Shown: piece by piece, positions 60,369 through 64,000 of the stretch | Position numbering within the stretch: the stretch's first letter is position 1 | Layout of the letters: every line of letters starts with the position of its first letter | Origin: CAIKMD01 sp035552195 | GTDB taxonomy: Bacteria > Pseudomonadota > Alphaproteobacteria > ATCC43930 > CGMCC-115725 | Direction of reading: 5' to 3' | Assembly (NCBI GenBank): GCA_035552195.1 | Contig: DASZLU010000034.1 | Coordinates: forward strand, 42,945 to 106,944 | DNA: 64,000 nucleotides | Made by a program: the position numbers and the translations under genes | The notes under the pieces: generated by a model | Seen by the model: only the letters and a program-made list of their open reading frames with translations | Databases searched by the model: none | What the model was told of the DNA's origin: nothing

Positions 60369-60385
60369 ACTGTACGGTTCAGTTT
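60369..60385. promoter_or_regulatory. TetR operator copy 2
   Basis: Exact 17-base copy of the site at 60315, 34 bases before the ATG of the exported small protein. It would overlap the -10 and start region of a rightward promoter with -35 TTGACC near 60336, so binding here should block transcription. Confidence 0.8.
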
Positions 60386-60418
60386 AGATCATTTGAAAAT
60401 TCCTCGTAGGAGATGACC

Positions 60419-60700
60419 ATGTCCAATATCCGGAAAACAGCCTTCGTTTTCAGTGCGTTGCTCGGCCTGGCGATGATCCAGCCGCTGGCCTCGAGCTTTG
60501 CTGCCTCGCCCAACGCCATCAACAATCAGACGGCGCAATTGGTCTCCTCGCCCCAGGCCGAGCTTGGCCGCCAAGCGGTGGTGGTTCCGCCCCGGCAGGC
60601 TTGGAACGGAGCCGGCGTCTATGACCAATACGATCGCTATCGCGACGCGAAGGGCTTCCCCCTCGCCGGCCAGGCTCAGCTTTTCTTCCCCCTGAACTGA
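60419..60700 (+). CDS. Small exported protein under TetR control
   Basis: 93 residues. Of two nearby ATGs (60413, 60419), the second has AGGAG at the right distance. Signal peptide MSNIRKTAFVFSALLGLAMI to SSFAAS, cleaved near residue 28. The mature part is about 65 residues, polar, with Asn/Gln/Ala, an aromatic cluster GVYDQYDRYRDAKGFP and a hydrophobic end LFFPLN. No Cys, no known domain. It is the only gene facing the twin TetR operators and ends at a strong terminator, so it is a single-gene transcription unit. I do not recognise the family. Confidence 0.8.
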   Translation: MSNIRKTAFVFSALLGLAMIQPLASSFAASPNAINNQTAQLVSSPQAELGRQAVVVPPRQAWNGAGVYDQYDRYRDAKGFPLAGQAQLFFPLN

Positions 60701-60713
60701 CCTGATCCGCGAG

Positions 60714-60750
60714 AGAAGGCCGGTGCCGCTTCGGTGGCGCCGGCCTTTCT
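60714..60750. terminator. Bidirectional terminator with TTCG tetraloop
   Basis: A long stem (AGAAGGCCGG with CCGGCCTTTCT) capped by GCCGC-TTCG-GTGGC, with T-rich flanks on both strands. It separates the small exported gene from the convergent binding-protein gene, whose stop codon begins at the edge of the hairpin. Confidence 0.85.
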
Positions 60751-61712
60751 CATTTCTGCGGCAGATACGCCTCCGTCAACAGCGTGCTGTCGTCGGGCAT
60801 TTTGTCGATGCGCCCGAAATCGATCAGCGCCTGCTCGACGATATGCAGCGCGCGGCGGTCGAAATGGCCGTCGGTCGGATAAGACGCCATCTCGTCGTCA
60901 TAGATCTTGGCGACCGGCTCTTGCGGCGCCTTCATGATCTTCGCCATCAGCGGGATCGCCTCTGCCTTGTGCTCGTGCAGATAAGCAACCGTTTCGAACC
61001 AGCCTTTGAGGAAACGCCGCAGCGCGTCCGGCCGCTCGGCGATCGTCGCGTTGCTGGCATAGATCACCGACGCGACGAAATCGTGCACGAACTCGCCGCC
61101 CTTGACGATGATACGATACCTTCCATCGGCATCGCCGCGGATATGGCCGACTTCGATACTCGCGCTCGCGGCATCGACCGCCTTGGTGGTGAGACCGGCG
61201 AGCATGCTTTCGGTACCGCCGAGGTAGACCAGGGCGATGCCGTCAACGCCCCACCCTTGGCGCCGCGCGACCTCTTGCACGAACCAGCTCGTCAGCGAGC
61301 CGACGGTCGTCGCCGCCACCTTCTTGCCTTTGAGATCGGCGATGCTTTTGATCGGCGAATCGCCCAAGACCAAAATCGAAAGATTGGCCGGGCTGGTGCC
61401 GAGCACCGCGACCGCTTTTTCGGGCGAGCCTTTGGCCACGAAGAGCAGATCGGTGCCGCCGCCGAGCGCGATATCGATCGCGCCTGCCGCCATGGCCTGA
61501 TGCAGCTTCGCGCCGCCTTCGAGATCAATGCGCTGAATGTCGAGATCCAATTTGCGGAAGATGCCAAGCTCGACCCCGGCATCGAGCATGTAGAAGTTGA
61601 AGCCGACGGCCTCGGGCGTGCCGATGCGCAGCTTCTCAGGCGCCGCATTCGCCGCCGCGCCGAACGCCGCGATCATCAGCAGAGATGCCAACACCCGAGA
61701 TGCGCGAAACAT
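60750..61712 (-). CDS. Lone NitT/TauT-type ABC substrate-binding protein
   Basis: 320 residues with a Sec signal (RVLASLLMIAAFGAAANAAP). Binding fold: KLRIGTPEAVGFNFYMLDAG, IFRKLDLDIQRIDLEGGAKL, AAGAIDIALGGGTDLLFVAK, KSIADLKGKKVAATTVGSLT and LVYLGGTESMLAGLTTKAVD. It is paralogous to the divergent protein at 61795 (matching GGAKLHQAMAAGAIDIAL and GGAKIAQAMAAGSVDISL). No permease or ATPase gene is adjacent. Ligand unknown. Confidence 0.9.
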   Translation of the reverse strand: MFRASRVLASLLMIAAFGAAANAAPEKLRIGTPEAVGFNFYMLDAGVELGIFRKLDLDIQRIDLEGGAKLHQAMAAGAIDIALGGGTDLLFVAKGSPEKAVAVLGTSPANLSILVLGDSPIKSIADLKGKKVAATTVGSLTSWFVQEVARRQGWGVDGIALVYLGGTESMLAGLTTKAVDAASASIEVGHIRGDADGRYRIIVKGGEFVHDFVASVIYASNATIAERPDALRRFLKGWFETVAYLHEHKAEAIPLMAKIMKAPQEPVAKIYDDEMASYPTDGHFDRRALHIVEQALIDFGRIDKMPDDSTLLTEAYLPQK

Positions 61713-61794
61713 TGCCGGACTCCCCCGCTGGTTGTTGTCCCTTCAATAGCACTTCTTCGCCGCGTCGCCTAAACTGCCCAGGAGGAGATGGGCG

Positions 61795-62790
61795 ATGGTG
61801 TCGAGGGCAACGCGCGGCCTGACGATAACGCGAAGGGCCGCGCTCGGGATTTTGGCCGGATCGGTCGCGACGGCTTATATCCGGCCGGCAAAAGCGGCGG
61901 ATACGCTGCGCGTCGGCAAGGCGGTGGCGGAGAATTTCGGCTACACGCCGCTCGACATCGGGATCGCGAAGGGCATTTTCGCGCGACACGGCATCGAGAT
62001 CAGCCTGCTAAACTTCACCGGCGGCGCCAAGATCGCGCAGGCGATGGCTGCGGGCTCGGTCGATATCTCGCTGAGTGCCGGGCCGGATATGCAATTCGTC
62101 GCCAAAGGCGCGCCCGAGATCGCAATCGCCTCGATCACGGAATCGCCGGTCTTCATGGGACTCTGCATCAGCAATGAATCGCCGGTCAAGACGATCGATG
62201 ATCTAAAAGGCCAACAAATCGGCGTCGCCAGCCTCGGCTCGCTCACCTATTGGCTGATCGACGAGCTCAATCGCGTCAAAGGCTGGAACGGCGACGACCG
62301 CGCCAAGCAGATCGTGGTCGGCGGCTCGACCGCGGCGAGCCTCGCGGCGCTCAAGACAAGACAAGTCGTCGCCAGTCTCAGCGCGACGCAGACCGGATTT
62401 CTCCTCGAAGACCGCGGCGAAGGCCGGCTGCTCGCCGATTGCGGCCAATATGTCGGTCCGTTCGAGCTCTTCACGACATTCGCCAGCACCGAGCTCGCGC
62501 AAAAGAATCCCGAGGCGGTGCGGCGCTTCCTCGCGGCCTGGTACGAAACGGTCGATTTTATGCGCAAGAACAAGGACGAGGTCGTCCCGCTCTGCGCCAA
62601 AGCGATGACTTATCCGCCGAATGTCGCGGCGCGCGCCTATGATGTGTTCATGCCGGGCATGTCGACCGATGGGCGGCTCAGACCGCTAGCGATCGAGGCG
62701 CTGAAATCGTCCTTCGCCGACCTCAAGGCGATCGAAGGCCCGGTCGATATGACCAAGCTCTATACCGAAGCCTACCTGCCGAAATTCTAG
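61795..62790 (+). CDS. Lone NitT/TauT-type ABC substrate-binding protein, possible Tat substrate
   Basis: 331 residues; ATG at 61795 with GGAGGAG upstream. The N-terminus TRGLTITRRAALGILAGSVA has a twin Arg followed by a mild hydrophobic stretch and ends in AKA, which suggests export by Tat, although the flanking TRRAALG departs from the strict SRRxFLK form. Binding fold: NFGYTPLDIGIAKGIFARHG, GGAKIAQAMAAGSVDISLSA, KTIDDLKGQQIGVASLGSLT and TQTGFLLEDRGEGRLLADCG. Divergent paralogue of the 60750 protein; its last 4 bases overlap the end of the convergent amidohydrolase gene. Confidence 0.9.
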   Translation: MVSRATRGLTITRRAALGILAGSVATAYIRPAKAADTLRVGKAVAENFGYTPLDIGIAKGIFARHGIEISLLNFTGGAKIAQAMAAGSVDISLSAGPDMQFVAKGAPEIAIASITESPVFMGLCISNESPVKTIDDLKGQQIGVASLGSLTYWLIDELNRVKGWNGDDRAKQIVVGGSTAASLAALKTRQVVASLSATQTGFLLEDRGEGRLLADCGQYVGPFELFTTFASTELAQKNPEAVRRFLAAWYETVDFMRKNKDEVVPLCAKAMTYPPNVAARAYDVFMPGMSTDGRLRPLAIEALKSSFADLKAIEGPVDMTKLYTEAYLPKF

Positions 62791-63719
62791 CGCCAGCGCA
62801 GCAGCAAGCGGCGCGCATTTTCATATTCGATCGCCGCGAGATCCGCATCGGCGAAGCCACAATCCTTCAGCCCCTCGACATGATCGGCACTGTTGCGGAA
62901 CGGGAAATCCGTGCCGAAGAGGAGTTGCGAGATCGCGATGAACTGCGTGATCGAAGCCATTGCGAAAGGATGCGAGGCCTGAGCCGTGTCGTAATAGAAG
63001 CGCTTCAAATAGCTGAGCACGCCGTCGGGCACGCGTGCCGCCAACGTCGCGTCGCCGAGCGCATGCCGCGTGTAGCGCTCGAGGATGAACGGCATCGTGC
63101 CGCCGGCATGCGAGAAGATGAAGCGAATATCGGGAAAGCGATGCGCCGCGCCCGAGAACAATAACCGCGCGATCGCGCGGCTGGTATCGGCCGTGAATTC
63201 GATCACCGAATCATCGACGTCGGGTCCGAGCCTGTTCTGCATGCAATCGGCACTGATCGGGTGGGTGTAGACAACGGCCTGGCGGCGGTTGAGCTCTTCG
63301 AAGAGCGGGAAGTAATGCGCATCCCCCAGCCATTTATCGCCCATATTGGTCATCAGCGTGATGCCATCGGCCTTCAGCACGTCGAGCGCGTATTCCGCCT
63401 CGCGCAGACTGCCCTCGATATCGAGGATCGGCACGGCGGCGAAAACCCCGAAGCGGCCGGGATGCTCGCTCGCTTGCCGCGCCAGGAATTCGTTCCAGCG
63501 TCGCGCGATGGCGCGGCCGCGTGCCGCTTCGCCGCGCCACACCGCGGCGCGATGCGGAATCGACAAGATCGCCGTTGCGACGCCGTTCCTATCCATATCC
63601 TCGAGCGAGACCGCGGCTGTCCAATTGTCGATGCCAGGCGAGCCGCTCACGCGTCCGCCCATCAATTCCGCGACCGGCGTCGGATGGTGATGAACATCGA
63701 TGCGATGTGGTGCCGCCAT
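62787..63719 (-). CDS. Amidohydrolase (ACMSD/Amidohydro_2 family)
   Basis: 310 residues; ATG at 63719 with CGAGGAGAGGCGAAA before it, so a longer frame that crosses the divergent gene is rejected. Metal-dependent TIM barrel: N-terminal HxH in RIDVHHHPTPVAELMG, AILSIPHRAAVWRGEAARGR, GKFGVFAAVP-like PGRFGVFAAVPILDIEGSLR, VVYTHPISADCMQN (metal His), RFIFSHAGGTMPFILERYTR (second His) and the catalytic Asp in LLFGTDFPFRNSADHVEG. Family members decarboxylate or hydrolyse aromatic-type acids (ACMSD, gamma-resorcylate decarboxylase). The substrate is unknown; the divergent SnoaL-like gene and the neighbouring binding protein may be its partners. Confidence 0.9.
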   Translation of the reverse strand: MAAPHRIDVHHHPTPVAELMGGRVSGSPGIDNWTAAVSLEDMDRNGVATAILSIPHRAAVWRGEAARGRAIARRWNEFLARQASEHPGRFGVFAAVPILDIEGSLREAEYALDVLKADGITLMTNMGDKWLGDAHYFPLFEELNRRQAVVYTHPISADCMQNRLGPDVDDSVIEFTADTSRAIARLLFSGAAHRFPDIRFIFSHAGGTMPFILERYTRHALGDATLAARVPDGVLSYLKRFYYDTAQASHPFAMASITQFIAISQLLFGTDFPFRNSADHVEGLKDCGFADADLAAIEYENARRLLLRWR

Positions 63720-63780
63720 TTTCGCCTCTCCTCGTCGCTTGGTGTAGATTGCGGCATCACCGACGGCAAGGAGGCGCGCC

Positions 63781-64000
63781 ATGGATGTGCAGCAAATGCT
63801 CGATGAATATGCGGTGCGGCGCGTGCGCGAGCTCTGGGCGTTTTCGCGCGACCATGGCGAATGGGACACGATGCGCGCCTGCTTTCATCCCGACGCCACC
63901 GTGCGCGTGCTGTGGTATGCCGGACCGGTTGCCGGCTTTCTCCATGAGACGATCGAGTCCTTTGAGAAGCGCAAGCCCGGCGAGGGCAGCAAGCATTGGT
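63781..64000 (+). CDS. SnoaL/NTF2-like protein, cut by window end
   Basis: ATG at 63781 with CAAGGAGGCGCGCC upstream; 73 residues are visible before the window ends. MDVQQMLDEYAVRRVRELWA, then RDHGEWDTMRACFHPDATVR (the usual DxF-HPDA pattern of SnoaL/NTF2-like proteins) and VLWYAGPVAGFLHETIESFE. Members are small cone-shaped proteins acting as isomerases, dehydratases or binding partners in ring metabolism. It is divergent from the amidohydrolase with about 60 bases between starts. Confidence 0.75.
   Translation, partial: MDVQQMLDEYAVRRVRELWAFSRDHGEWDTMRACFHPDATVRVLWYAGPVAGFLHETIESFEKRKPGEGSKHW

Overview
The window is GC-rich, densely coded DNA that reads as an alphaproteobacterial chromosome, most probably Hyphomicrobiales (Bradyrhizobium, Rhodopseudomonas or Xanthobacteraceae-like). 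The grounds are the NasST-type nitrate assimilation cluster, a hydroxycinnamate (cou/fcs-ech-like) catabolic cluster with its own ABC importer, many lone NitT/TauT-type binding proteins, and small helical proteins of a rhizobial kind. I found no rRNA, tRNA, CRISPR array or intact insertion sequence.

Layout. 1-8643: a carbon and phosphate island. It holds a PhoU/DUF47-like protein overlapping a pyruvate phosphate dikinase-like protein that lacks the PEP/pyruvate barrel, then a phosphoketolase on the opposite strand, then phosphotransacetylase and acetate kinase. Phosphoketolase makes acetyl phosphate, which Pta and AckA turn into acetyl-CoA or into ATP plus acetate. 8838-12269: a hybrid histidine kinase, two tiny genes linked by a hairpin, and a decayed IS5-type transposase in gene-poor DNA. 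12270-20013: an endonuclease/exonuclease/phosphatase-fold protein, cardiolipin synthase, a methyltransferase pseudogene, a GH16 glucanase with duplicated RTX modules, a glycine-rich envelope protein and a fosmidomycin-resistance-type exporter.

20199-23688: a metabolic cluster of unknown substrate (two cupin proteins, a lone TRAP binding protein, an HpxZ-like protein) and a decayed binding-protein gene. 23739-32486: assimilatory nitrate reduction on the minus strand, in the order nasT, nasS, transporter, nirB, nirD, nasA. The leader before the transporter has a sigma-54-type promoter and a hairpin of the kind NasT (ANTAR domain) binds. 32700-43638: uptake and CoA-dependent breakdown of hydroxycinnamates, with a five-component ABC importer, feruloyl-CoA synthase, a MarR regulator, an OB-fold/thiolase pair and hydroxycinnamoyl-CoA hydratase-lyase.

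43701-50148: a conserved small protein, a lone binding protein, then oxidative-stress functions (katG, a divergent PerR/Fur regulator with a clear operator between them, an MFS exporter, trxC). 50237-57245: penicillin-binding protein 1C overlapping a bacterial alpha-2-macroglobulin. 57437-64000: a luciferase-like oxidoreductase, three lone NitT/TauT-type binding proteins, a TetR regulator with two identical operators facing a 93-residue exported protein, an ACMSD-type amidohydrolase, and a SnoaL-like gene cut by the window end.

Most notable: the barrel-less dikinase and its PhoU-like partner; the nitrate leader; the TetR/twin-operator/small-exported-protein unit; and the number of binding proteins with no cognate permease.
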